From Candidatus Mcinerneyibacteriota bacterium (GTDB lineage: Bacteria > AUK180 > JAQVHJ01), in contig DAOVMD010000038.1 in the NCBI GenBank assembly GCA_030630935.1, positions 1 through 12,527 of the forward strand: a stretch of 12,527 nucleotides of DNA, given 5' to 3'. A model generated the notes under the pieces. It worked only from the letters and a program-made list of their open reading frames with translations, had not been told where the DNA came from and did no database searches. Positions 1-5,706 of the stretch are shown here, in pieces (within the stretch, counting starts at the first letter, position 1; each line of letters opens with the position of its first letter). Position numbers and translations under genes: made by a program.

Positions 1-1
1 A

Positions 2-310
2 AAGAAGGCAAGTGGTGAGACGCATTCAGCTAAGTTACTTCATAAGCAGATTCCTAAATATCCCAGGATTGCCAGAAAAATGGGTCTTGAAGGGACAGTT
101 GTTTTACAGATTGTTGTGGATAAAAATGGAAACCCCAGATCTGTTGAACTTCAGCAGACCAGCGGTTCCGAGATCCTTGATGAAGCAGCTGTTCGTGCAG
201 GGAAGAAATGCAAGTTTATTCCTGCTCTCAATAATGGCGTCCCTACAGAGATGGGGGTTCTTTTATATTATAAGTTCATTCTGAAAGGTGAAGAGATAAT
301 TATTGAATAA
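2..310 (+). CDS. TonB-family energy transducer, C-terminal part (5' end outside window)
   Basis: The frame is open from base 2, so the gene begins upstream and only about 102 C-terminal residues are seen. These form a TonB C-terminal domain: a PKYPRIARK-type start, GLEGTVVLQIVVDKNG, a run of small and acidic residues before EAAVRAGKKCKFIPALNNG, and a closing YYKFIL strand. TonB proteins sit in the inner membrane and use this domain to contact the TonB box of outer-membrane receptors in the periplasm. The domain is strongly similar to those at 4108-4806 and 4822-5514, so it is a third paralogue. The expected N-terminal membrane helix and proline-rich linker are off the window. It is followed after 23 bases by the next plus-strand gene, probably in one transcript. 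The C-terminal domain is clear; its receptor partner is unknown. Confidence 0.9.
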   Translation, partial: KKASGETHSAKLLHKQIPKYPRIARKMGLEGTVVLQIVVDKNGNPRSVELQQTSGSEILDEAAVRAGKKCKFIPALNNGVPTEMGVLLYYKFILKGEEIIIE

Positions 311-333
311 AATCCTGGAGATTTAATTAAGTT

Positions 334-1374
334 ATGAAATTAGACGGGAAACAAAAGAACATTATTGTAGTTGAAGTTATCTTTTTAATAGTCGGGATAA
401 TATTATTGGTTGGGGTGGGCGGTAAGAAACCCGATCCAACAAGTACAATAACTATTGAGAAAATTAATACTACAATTACAGAAACAGAGAACATTCTCGG
501 TAAAACGAAAACTGAATATTCAAGTAAATATTCAAAGATATTCATTGCGAAGAAGCAAGAAGAATTAAATTCATTAAAATCTGAATTAAATCCTGACCTG
601 GAAGATATTAAACTGATTGAAATTAACGGTAAAATTGAAAATATAGAGTTTGAGATAAATAACTACAAAACGAAATTGAAAGTTGCAGAAGATAATGAGA
701 AGAAATTTAAGAGTTTGGAAGATGATTTAGCAGCATTTAAAACAGAGAATAAAAAATATATTAAGAAATTCTCCTCAACAAAAAAATCGATTAAGAAAAT
801 TGAAACCAAAATTACTGAGATTAAAACTAATTTGGAAAAGATAGTATCTCTTGATGATTATTCAGTTTATGATGAGATTTCCAGGAAGAACTATACAATA
901 GAACTTTTAATGGCTGAGATGAAGGAAGATTTTAAACAGCGAAAAACTTCATTAACAAAAAAAACAACTATAAAGAAACCTACCCCCCCACCCAAGGTTA
1001 AGGATACTTATGTTGAAGAGAATTACGATACAGACCCGGTTTCCTACACTCCACCGCCACCAAAAGTCACGAAGAAGTTGAAGACAACTACTAAACCGGA
1101 GTATCTTCATAAACCAACTACTGCTGAGATCAATTATCCAAAAAAATTCTATGGTGGTAATCCTTGTATGATTGAAGTTGTAATTGATACAAGTGGTAGT
1201 GTTTCTTCCACGAAAGTTTATGTTCCGAGTGGTAATTCTGATTTTGACAATTTCTGTTCTGGTATCGCCAAGAAACTTTATAAATTTAAACCGGCAGAGA
1301 AAATTTATGATGATGGTTCCCGGGAAAAGATAGAATCCACATCTATTTTGCCATTTAAACCTCCTTCAAAATAA
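334..1374 (+). CDS. Membrane-anchored coiled-coil protein with TonB-like C-terminal domain
   Basis: This 346-residue protein has a short basic N-terminus and one membrane helix at about residues 9-29. A long charged region rich in Lys, Glu and Ile follows (about 35-205, likely coiled coil), then a proline-rich linker (about 211-255, with PTPPPK and TPPPPK). The C-terminal region (about 262-346) has NYPKKFYGGNPCMIEVVIDT, a TonB-C-like strand-turn-strand start, and a final KLYKFKPA motif. The order helix, linker, C-terminal beta domain matches TonB-type energy transducers. The C-terminal domain is divergent and the coiled coil replaces the usual short linker. GGAG lies 13 bases before the ATG, which is long spacing. 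It is co-directional with genes on both sides at gaps of 23 and 16 bases. It may span the periplasm as a TonB-like or envelope-tethering protein. The architecture is clear, the function inferred. Confidence 0.75.
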   Translation: MKLDGKQKNIIVVEVIFLIVGIILLVGVGGKKPDPTSTITIEKINTTITETENILGKTKTEYSSKYSKIFIAKKQEELNSLKSELNPDLEDIKLIEINGKIENIEFEINNYKTKLKVAEDNEKKFKSLEDDLAAFKTENKKYIKKFSSTKKSIKKIETKITEIKTNLEKIVSLDDYSVYDEISRKNYTIELLMAEMKEDFKQRKTSLTKKTTIKKPTPPPKVKDTYVEENYDTDPVSYTPPPPKVTKKLKTTTKPEYLHKPTTAEINYPKKFYGGNPCMIEVVIDTSGSVSSTKVYVPSGNSDFDNFCSGIAKKLYKFKPAEKIYDDGSREKIESTSILPFKPPSK

Positions 1375-1390
1375 AGGACAGGAAAGCTAA

Positions 1391-2305
1391 ATGAAAAAAA
1401 AGATTATTTTAATCAGTTTGTTTTTGATTTTATTATTAACAAATTCTATATTTGCACGGGATTTTCCAATTATTAGTTCTCCAAATGCAGATTTTACGAA
1501 TGATATTGTTTATTATCTTGATAAAGTTGAATTTCCTTCTGAAAAAAGTGCAACATATATAATTTATTATTTGGAGTTTTTTATGAAGAGTTTGAAGACT
1601 GAAAAGTCTTCAAAGGATTCACTTTTTCATGCAAAAATTTATATGAAGATTAAAGTCATTGACACAAAAACCAATGAAGTTGTAAAAACAGAAGAACTAA
1701 AAAGATCTCTAACTGCAACTGTGATTTCAACTACATCTTCACATATTGAATATTTCGGACTTGAACTGAATCCCGGATCTTATAAGATTTCAATTGAAAT
1801 ATATGATTGCTATCCTGATGCTGACGGCAACTTCCCCGAGGGCACAAAATCAATGCCTTATGCGGAAGAGTTTTCAATAGAGTCCAGGAGTAACAATGAG
1901 GTTTCGATAAGTGATCCTATTATAGCTTCAGCGCCTATCTCCCCGGCTAAAAAGGTCGATACTGATTTCGTTCTTAACGGAGTTTATGTATATCCAAATG
2001 TTCAGCATGTTATCAGCAGGCAATTCCCGATATCCTTATTTTTTACAATTGGGAATTTAAAGAGAATAAGTGGTAATGCAAGAGTAGAAGTTGAATACAA
2101 AATAACTAAAGATGGTATTGATTATTACTTTATACGCGAGGTCTTTGATACAAAGTTCAGCGACATTATTCATCCTGTAAATCCACGATTATTTTCTTCA
2201 GTATATTCACTGCCAGTGGGAAAATATAATATCAATGTAAAGGTAAAAGATTTAAACGGACAGAATAATTCTTCAAAAGATATTAAGATAAATTTAATAA
2301 AATAA
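1391..2305 (+). CDS. Secreted beta-rich protein resembling GWxTD N-terminal domains
   Basis: This 304-residue protein has a textbook signal peptide: MKKK, a hydrophobic core through about residue 20, then a likely cleavage after SIFA. The mature part looks like two beta-sandwich repeats, each closing with a similar strand pair: LNPGSYKISIEIYD at about 136-149 and LPVGKYNINVKVKDLNG near the C-terminus. Between them, ISDPIIASAPI followed by FVLNGVYVYPN resembles the region of GWxTD-domain proteins with a conserved serine-aspartate strand. The GWxTD domain itself is absent. GWxTD proteins are poorly characterised and are found mostly in FCB-group bacteria. I infer a periplasmic or outer-membrane-associated role. 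Sixteen bases separate it from the previous gene and 12 from the next. A GGA-rich site precedes the ATG. The signal peptide is firm; the family link is by pattern memory only. Confidence 0.7.
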   Translation: MKKKIILISLFLILLLTNSIFARDFPIISSPNADFTNDIVYYLDKVEFPSEKSATYIIYYLEFFMKSLKTEKSSKDSLFHAKIYMKIKVIDTKTNEVVKTEELKRSLTATVISTTSSHIEYFGLELNPGSYKISIEIYDCYPDADGNFPEGTKSMPYAEEFSIESRSNNEVSISDPIIASAPISPAKKVDTDFVLNGVYVYPNVQHVISRQFPISLFFTIGNLKRISGNARVEVEYKITKDGIDYYFIREVFDTKFSDIIHPVNPRLFSSVYSLPVGKYNINVKVKDLNGQNNSSKDIKINLIK

Positions 2306-2317
2306 AGGGGAAGTTTA

Positions 2318-2803
2318 ATGGATCAAGCGACAAAGAAAGATGAATTATTTCACGAGATTGATAATCATAGAAAGACATTAAAAATTACTTGTAATGTTTT
2401 GTGGATTGTAATTGTAATTGTCGGTTTCATTGGAACCGGGATGTTTTTCCATATCATTGGAGAAATGCAGGAATATTCTAAACTCTACGATACAACTCAG
2501 ACAGGAACATATACAAATAAATTTGGTGAAGTAATTCAAAAGAAACCAGGAGTTACAATTTTAATTACTGAAAAAGGTGAAACGATAGAAAATGTTGAGG
2601 AATGGGCCAAGAAGAATTATTTTAAAAATCTTTGGCTTGGTCTTCTTTTCGCTGCAATTACAGTTGTAATAATTGCGTTCCTTGTAAGGTTAAATAAAAA
2701 ACTTATGAAAAAGAAAGTTCACATGGAATTCAAACTTGAAAAATTAAAACATGAAGGTATTGAAGCGGCGGAAGAATTTGAACGACGTCACCCGTTAAAA
2801 TAA
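2318..2803 (+). CDS. Two-helix inner-membrane protein of unknown family
   Basis: I do not recognise this 161-residue protein. It has a charged N-terminus (about 1-21), a membrane helix at about 24-46 (LWIVIVIVGFIGTGMFF), a polar middle of about 57 residues, and a second helix at about 104-122 (NLWLGLLFAAITVVIIAFLV). A basic, helical tail follows, rich in Lys and Glu (about 123-161, perhaps coiled coil). By the positive-inside rule both ends should be cytoplasmic and the middle loop periplasmic. The start follows a good AAGGGGA ribosome-binding site and lies 12 bases after the upstream stop. It is the last gene of the plus-strand run and is followed by a strong hairpin terminator. Sitting beside TonB-like and secreted proteins, it probably belongs to the same envelope function, but nothing in it shows which. 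Confidence 0.75.
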   Translation: MDQATKKDELFHEIDNHRKTLKITCNVLWIVIVIVGFIGTGMFFHIIGEMQEYSKLYDTTQTGTYTNKFGEVIQKKPGVTILITEKGETIENVEEWAKKNYFKNLWLGLLFAAITVVIIAFLVRLNKKLMKKKVHMEFKLEKLKHEGIEAAEEFERRHPLK

Positions 2804-2835
2804 ATTATTTTAACAACATTTTAAAAATGATAATT

Positions 2836-2865
2836 GAGACGCGATTTATCGCGTCTCTTTTTTTT
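2836..2865 (+). terminator. Hairpin terminator after the first gene run
   Basis: GAGACGCGAT and ATCGCGTCTC form a perfect 10-bp inverted repeat around TT, followed directly by eight T. It begins 33 bases after the stop at 2803. The same 22-base design with different inner bases occurs at 10559-10580, and a decayed copy lies at 7906-7925, so this terminator is also a member of a dispersed hairpin family. Confidence 0.85.
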
Positions 2866-2891
2866 CTCTCTGTTTTAAGAGACGGGGTGTC

Positions 2892-2939
2892 CATTTTGTT
2901 ACATTTTTATATGTAATTGTCGTTATATTGGGAGAGTTG
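2892..2939 (+). repeat. 48-bp direct repeat, copy 1
   Basis: This block begins CATTTTGTTACATT and ends TTGGGAGAGTTG. It matches 3310-3357 with one mismatch (T at position 14 of the copy, A in the other). Both copies run on into a T tract. Its function is unknown. Confidence 0.9.
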
Positions 2940-2968
2940 CTTTTTTTATTTAATCGAACCTTTAAGCA
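2937..2968 (+). repeat. TTGCATTCAATCGAA-type phrase, copy 1 (degenerate)
   Basis: TTG, a T tract, then TTTAATCGAACC and TTTAAGCA. Related phrases occur at 3590-3614 and 3841-3865, all with the order TTG, ATCGAA-like core, TAAGCA. The similarity is weak and short. Confidence 0.5.
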
Positions 2969-3059
2969 TCATTTGTTCTTAACAAATTCATTGTTTTCTC
3001 TAAGGCAAAAATTTTATTCATTGTTAATTCTTCATTGCGGAGCAATGCTATTTTTTCTT

Positions 3060-3164
3060 TTTTATTGTTTTCATAATAGCCCTAAACGGCTAGTTATTTT
3101 CAATCGTTTTCCTAGGGTTAAAACCCCAGGCTATGCATCATTTTCATAATAGCCATAAATGGCT
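3060..3164 (+). repeat. Three-hairpin repeat module, left copy
   Basis: Three small hairpins lie in order. TAGCC/GGCTA is at 3077-3092 around CTAAAC. CCTAGGGTTAAAACCCCAGG is at 3111-3130, 8 of 9 pairs with one A-C mismatch. AGCCATAAATGGCT at 3151-3164 is perfect. The segments before and between them, such as TTTATTGTTTTCATAA and ATCGTTTTCCTAGGG, also occur in inverted orientation at 12282-12390. There the hairpin spacing is the same but the arm sequences differ in compensating ways. The function is unknown. Confidence 0.85.
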
Positions 3165-3210
3165 TTCAAAAACATTTGATTTAAACAGTAATCTTTTTTT
3201 ATATGATCTC

Positions 3211-3230
3211 TTACAAGTCTCGTAAAAGTC
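3211..3230 (+). repeat. TTAC-N7-GTAA motif, copy 1
   Basis: TTACAAGTCTCGTAAAAGTC. Other copies are at 3490-3509, 3907-3926 (degenerate start) and 12196-12215 (inverted). Each has GTCTCGTAAAAGTC exactly. Confidence 0.85.
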
Positions 3231-3309
3231 CCTGTCTATTTTTTTAGAGTTTTTTTTGTTTTCTTTTGTTTTCTTTTGTTTTTTTACCAACTTTTTTGGA
3301 GAAGAAACA

Positions 3310-3357
3310 CATTTTGTTACATTATTATATGTAATTGTCGTTATATTGGGAGAGTTG
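3310..3357 (+). repeat. 48-bp direct repeat, copy 2
   Basis: Second copy of the block at 2892-2939, 418 bases downstream with one mismatch. It runs directly into the T tract and the 50-bp block at 3360-3409. Confidence 0.9.
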
Positions 3358-3359
3358 TT

Positions 3360-3409
3360 TTTTTTATGTTTTATTTTTCTTTTGTAATAAGTGATTAATG
3401 GAACACCCT
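3360..3409 (+). repeat. 50-bp repeat block, left copy
   Basis: Starts TTTTTTATGTTTTATTTTTC and ends GTGATTAATGGAACACCCT. The reverse complement of 10706-10755 matches it with three mismatches over 50 bases. It is the distal end of the larger inverted unit that begins near 3060. Confidence 0.9.
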
Positions 3410-3414
3410 ATTTT

Positions 3415-3433
3415 CAAGAAACGCTGTTTCTTG
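3415..3433 (+). repeat. CAAGAAAC hairpin followed by CAGAGAGCAG
   Basis: CAAGAAAC-GCT-GTTTCTTG is a perfect 8-bp stem with a 3-base loop, followed by AGCAGAGAGCAGA. The minus strand at 9150-9168 has CAAGCAAC-TAT-GTTGCTTG followed by AACAGAGAACAGA. The A-T pair at stem position 5 is replaced by C-G, so pairing is kept. Confidence 0.75.
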
Positions 3434-3489
3434 AGCAGAGAGCAGAAAGCAGTCGTTTTATAGATAAAGCAATTGATGTAAACTATCTC

Positions 3490-3509
3490 TTACATGTCTC
3501 GTAAAAGTC
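3490..3509 (+). repeat. TTAC-N7-GTAA motif, copy 2
   Basis: TTACATGTCTCGTAAAAGTC, identical to the inverted copy at 12196-12215 and one base different from the copy at 3211-3230. Both this copy and the 12196 copy continue with a TATGTTAA- or CAATGTTAA-like phrase. Confidence 0.85.
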
Positions 3510-3589
3510 TATGTTAAATTTTTATTTATTTATATCTTTTTGTTTTTCTTTTGTTTTCTCTGCGTCCTCTGCGCTCTCTGTGGTTAGAG

Positions 3590-3614
3590 TTGCATTCAAT
3601 TAATTTATTAAGCA
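3590..3614 (+). repeat. TTGCATTCAATCGAA-type phrase, copy 2
   Basis: TTGCATTCAATTAATTTATT followed by AAGCA. It shares TTGCATTCAAT and TAAGCA with the copy at 3841-3865. It directly follows a CTCTGCGTCCTCTGCGCTCT phrase that reads like a low-complexity interspersed repeat. Confidence 0.5.
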
Positions 3615-3761
3615 CCAGTTGCTTTAAAAAAGTGCATCAAAACATATAAAGCAAAATCATTATTCATTTTTCATTTTTACTTTTTCATTGCAGAGCGAAG
3701 CGATGCTATGTTCTCGTTAGTTTTTTAATAAGTAACTCTACGTGGTTCCTTACTCGTCAGT

Positions 3762-3830
3762 TCTCCCGATACGCTTCGCTATCGCTTCACTATACGGGAT
3801 CTCCTCTCTCCGTTCGTCGACCTGCTAAAG
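3762..3830 (+). repeat. TCTCCCGATACGCTTC block, copy 1
   Basis: Opens TCTCCCGATACGCTTC and closes GACCTGCTAAAG, with CTCCTC near the middle. A second block with the same opening, CTCCTC and GACCTGCT end lies at 3925-4001. The inside of the two blocks differs, with CG-rich palindromic pieces. Confidence 0.65.
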
Positions 3831-3840
3831 ACAATATTTT

Positions 3841-3865
3841 TTGCATTCAATCGAATCCATAAGCA
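3841..3865 (+). repeat. TTGCATTCAATCGAA-type phrase, copy 3
   Basis: TTGCATTCAATCGAATCCAT followed by AAGCA. It is the fullest copy of the phrase also seen at 2937-2968 and 3590-3614. Confidence 0.55.
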
Positions 3866-3906
3866 ACATTAGTTTTAAACAATTATAAACAATATATGTA
3901 AGCCAA

Positions 3907-3926
3907 TTATAAGTCTCGTAAAAGTC
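3907..3926 (+). repeat. TTAC-N7-GTAA motif, copy 3 (degenerate)
   Basis: TTATAAGTCTCGTAAAAGTC. The left TTAC has become TTAT but the remaining core is exact. It runs straight into the TCTCCCGATACGC block. Confidence 0.75.
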
Positions 3927-4001
3927 TCCCGATACGCTTCTCTATCCCCGACAAATCGGGGTAAACTCAATCTCCTCCCGTTGGTCGGGGACCTGCTGGA
4001 G
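3925..4001 (+). repeat. TCTCCCGATACGCTTC block, copy 2
   Basis: Same opening and GACCTGCT ending as 3762-3830. It contains a perfect CCCCGA-CAAA-TCGGGG hairpin at 3946-3961. Confidence 0.65.
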
Positions 4002-4107
4002 CATTTATTTCTTTGTTTTTTTGTTTTTTCTTAGTTACCGTACATCCATGTTAAAATAATTTTTATTTTCTTTCGTATATTTAATTAAGCAAAACAGGAG
4101 GTCTAAG

Positions 4108-4806
4108 ATGAACAATTTATTTAAGTTCACATCGAAGACCAGGACGGGGTATAACCGGAGCTTGACTTATGCGATTGTAGGAGCAATCGTGTTACATGTC
4201 ATTTTAATAATAGGTATTAGGGGCTTTGGCGAAAACAAAGATGATCAATTTGACTATATTGATCATTCTTTTGAGGATGAAGAAATATTTTATTATTATC
4301 CTGACCCAATACCTGAACCACCACCTCCTCCACCTCAGGAAGAGAATAATGAAAATTCAACTGAAATAATTCCCATCCCCGACTATGCGGTACCAGCACA
4401 GGTTGAACATATTGATCCGGACTTTTCAGGATTAAATTCTGATGATAATCCTGATATTAATACCGTAATTAATCAAAATATTAAAATTACTTCTTCTGAT
4501 CCACCGAAGGGTGATACGAGGTCTGTAAAGTTACTCAGGAAGGATATCCCTAAGTACCCGCGTTTAGCAAGGAAATTAGGTCTTGAGGGAACTGTTGTGG
4601 TTCGTGTGACGGTAGGGATAGACGGCAAACCGAAGTCTGTGGACCTATTCACATCAAGCACTTCAGATATCCTTGATGATGCTGCAATGAAAGCTGCTGA
4701 ATCCTGTTTATTTATTCCCGCAATGAATAATGGTGATTTAGTAGAACAAAATATTCTTATAATATATAAATTCAAATTACAAGGAACGGAAACCATTATA
4801 AGATAA
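4108..4806 (+). CDS. TonB-family energy transducer (paralogue 1)
   Basis: This 232-residue protein has the full TonB layout. A short cytoplasmic N-terminus leads to one membrane helix at about 19-37 (LTYAIVGAIVLHVILIIGI), whose single His is typical of the TonB helix that contacts ExbB/ExbD. An acidic stretch and a short PEPPPPPPQ run follow (about 69-77). The TonB C-terminal domain is at about 140-232 (PKYPRLARKLGLEGTVVV, then LDDAAMKAAESCLFIPAMNNG and YKFKL). The role is to pass proton-motive energy from the inner membrane to outer-membrane transporters. AGGAGG lies 6 bases before the ATG. The next gene follows after 15 bases and is a close paralogue, so the two probably arose by tandem duplication. 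The proline linker is short for TonB, as is common in FCB-group paralogues. No exbB, exbD or receptor gene is nearby. Confidence 0.92.
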   Translation: MNNLFKFTSKTRTGYNRSLTYAIVGAIVLHVILIIGIRGFGENKDDQFDYIDHSFEDEEIFYYYPDPIPEPPPPPPQEENNENSTEIIPIPDYAVPAQVEHIDPDFSGLNSDDNPDINTVINQNIKITSSDPPKGDTRSVKLLRKDIPKYPRLARKLGLEGTVVVRVTVGIDGKPKSVDLFTSSTSDILDDAAMKAAESCLFIPAMNNGDLVEQNILIIYKFKLQGTETIIR

Positions 4807-4821
4807 ATAAAGGAGGGTTTT

Positions 4822-5514
4822 ATGGAAAAGGAAGAAAAAAAGATTAGACTGCATACACGGAAGCGGAATAATAAGGGACTTACTTATGCATTTATTGCTG
4901 CTTTGGTTCTTCATGTTTTAGTTGGAATCGGCATACGGAGTTTTGGAATTGGAAAAGGCGATCCGGTCCCTCCCCCAAAAAGGATTATCAAGATTCATGA
5001 GATTACGATTAGCAAACCTTTTGAGAAGGAGATCACCCCAATTAAGCGTAGGGAGATTAAATCCAAACCAATTGTCAGTGATTATTCAATCCCTGTAGTT
5101 GACGTGAAAATAATTACAGATGACCCTGTTGTTTTTGATCCTAATGCAGATAAGAAGCCTACTACAATTAATATACCTCCCGGGACTTCTAAAAAACCTA
5201 AAGGGATAACACAACCTGTCAGTTTACTGATCTCAAACCAGCCTAAATATCCCAGGATAGCACTGAAGAATGGGATTGAGGGAACCGTAATTGTGAAAGT
5301 GGAAGTTGATAAACTGGGTACACCATACAAGGTAGAGATTTCTCAATCTTCAGGTTCTGACATGCTCGATAATGCAGCACTAAGAGCTGCGAGGAAATGT
5401 AAATTCAGTCCTGCAATTAATAATGGAGATGCTCTTGAAAGTACAGCTATACTTTATTATAAATTTATTATTACGGATAAGACATATACAATAGAAGGAG
5501 GGCAAGGGGAATAG
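4822..5514 (+). CDS. TonB-family energy transducer (paralogue 2)
   Basis: This 230-residue paralogue of the preceding gene has a basic N-terminus and a membrane helix at about 20-37 (LTYAFIAALVLHVLVGIGI, again with the central His). The linker is Lys/Pro/Ile-rich, including DPVPPPKR. A TonB C-terminal domain occupies about 135-225 (QPKYPRIALKNGIEGTVIV, then LDNAALRAARKCKFSPAINNG and LYYKFII). The C-terminal domain matches the partial gene at 2-310 more closely than the middle of the protein does. A strong AAGGAGGG site precedes the ATG. Together with 4108-4806 it makes a two-gene unit facing the que operon. Carrying several TonBs suggests each serves different receptors or surface machines, for example transport or gliding-type systems, but the sequence does not say which. 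Confidence 0.92.
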   Translation: MEKEEKKIRLHTRKRNNKGLTYAFIAALVLHVLVGIGIRSFGIGKGDPVPPPKRIIKIHEITISKPFEKEITPIKRREIKSKPIVSDYSIPVVDVKIITDDPVVFDPNADKKPTTINIPPGTSKKPKGITQPVSLLISNQPKYPRIALKNGIEGTVIVKVEVDKLGTPYKVEISQSSGSDMLDNAALRAARKCKFSPAINNGDALESTAILYYKFIITDKTYTIEGGQGE

Positions 5515-5621
5515 AGCTGTACACCGGATCGAGAAAATAATATATAACTGCGCATAAGTCTTTTGAGATTATTGTTTTTTTATCATTATAAAAAAAGTAT
5601 TCTGTATAATTATTATTCATG

Positions 5622-5661
5622 TCAGTTGCACGATTGGTCAATTGACCAATCGTGCAACTGA
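5622..5661. terminator. 40-bp perfect palindrome between convergent genes
   Basis: Two 20-base arms (left arm TCAGTTGCACGATTGGTCAA) form an uninterrupted perfect inverted repeat. It lies between the stop of the TonB pair (5514) and the stop of queC (5707), so it can serve as a shared terminator for both strands. Neither side has an immediate long T run, so termination is an inference. The lack of any loop is unusual for a terminator. A protein-binding or recombination site is the alternative. Confidence 0.7.
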
Positions 5662-5706
5662 AAATAATGTTTTTAATAATGAGCAATATATGAACAGTTA
5701 TATAGT

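Larger units (their letters stand above)
2866..4107. other. Non-coding mosaic of repeats, 1.2 kb
   Basis: I find no credible gene here. The stretch is very T-rich on the plus strand and consists largely of short repeats: a 48-bp direct repeat, a three-hairpin module, at least three copies of a TTAC-N7-GTAA motif, three copies of a TTGCATTCAATCGAA-like phrase, and two copies of a block opening TCTCCCGATACGCTTC. TCATTGCGGAGCAATGCTA near 3032 and a longer variant near 3685 are further hairpins. Several of these elements recur in the 10.5-12.4 kb region in inverted orientation. The promoter of the TonB pair at 4108 should lie at the right end, but no convincing -35/-10 pair was found. Confidence 0.75.

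Noticed and set aside
12-284. Open reading frame overlapping the first TonB gene in another frame
   Set aside because: The overlapped frame gives a clear TonB domain; this one gives no known pattern.
2928-3149. Open reading frame of 73 codons in the repeat region
   Set aside because: It runs through the direct repeat and the hairpin module, has no ribosome-binding site and no recognisable protein pattern.
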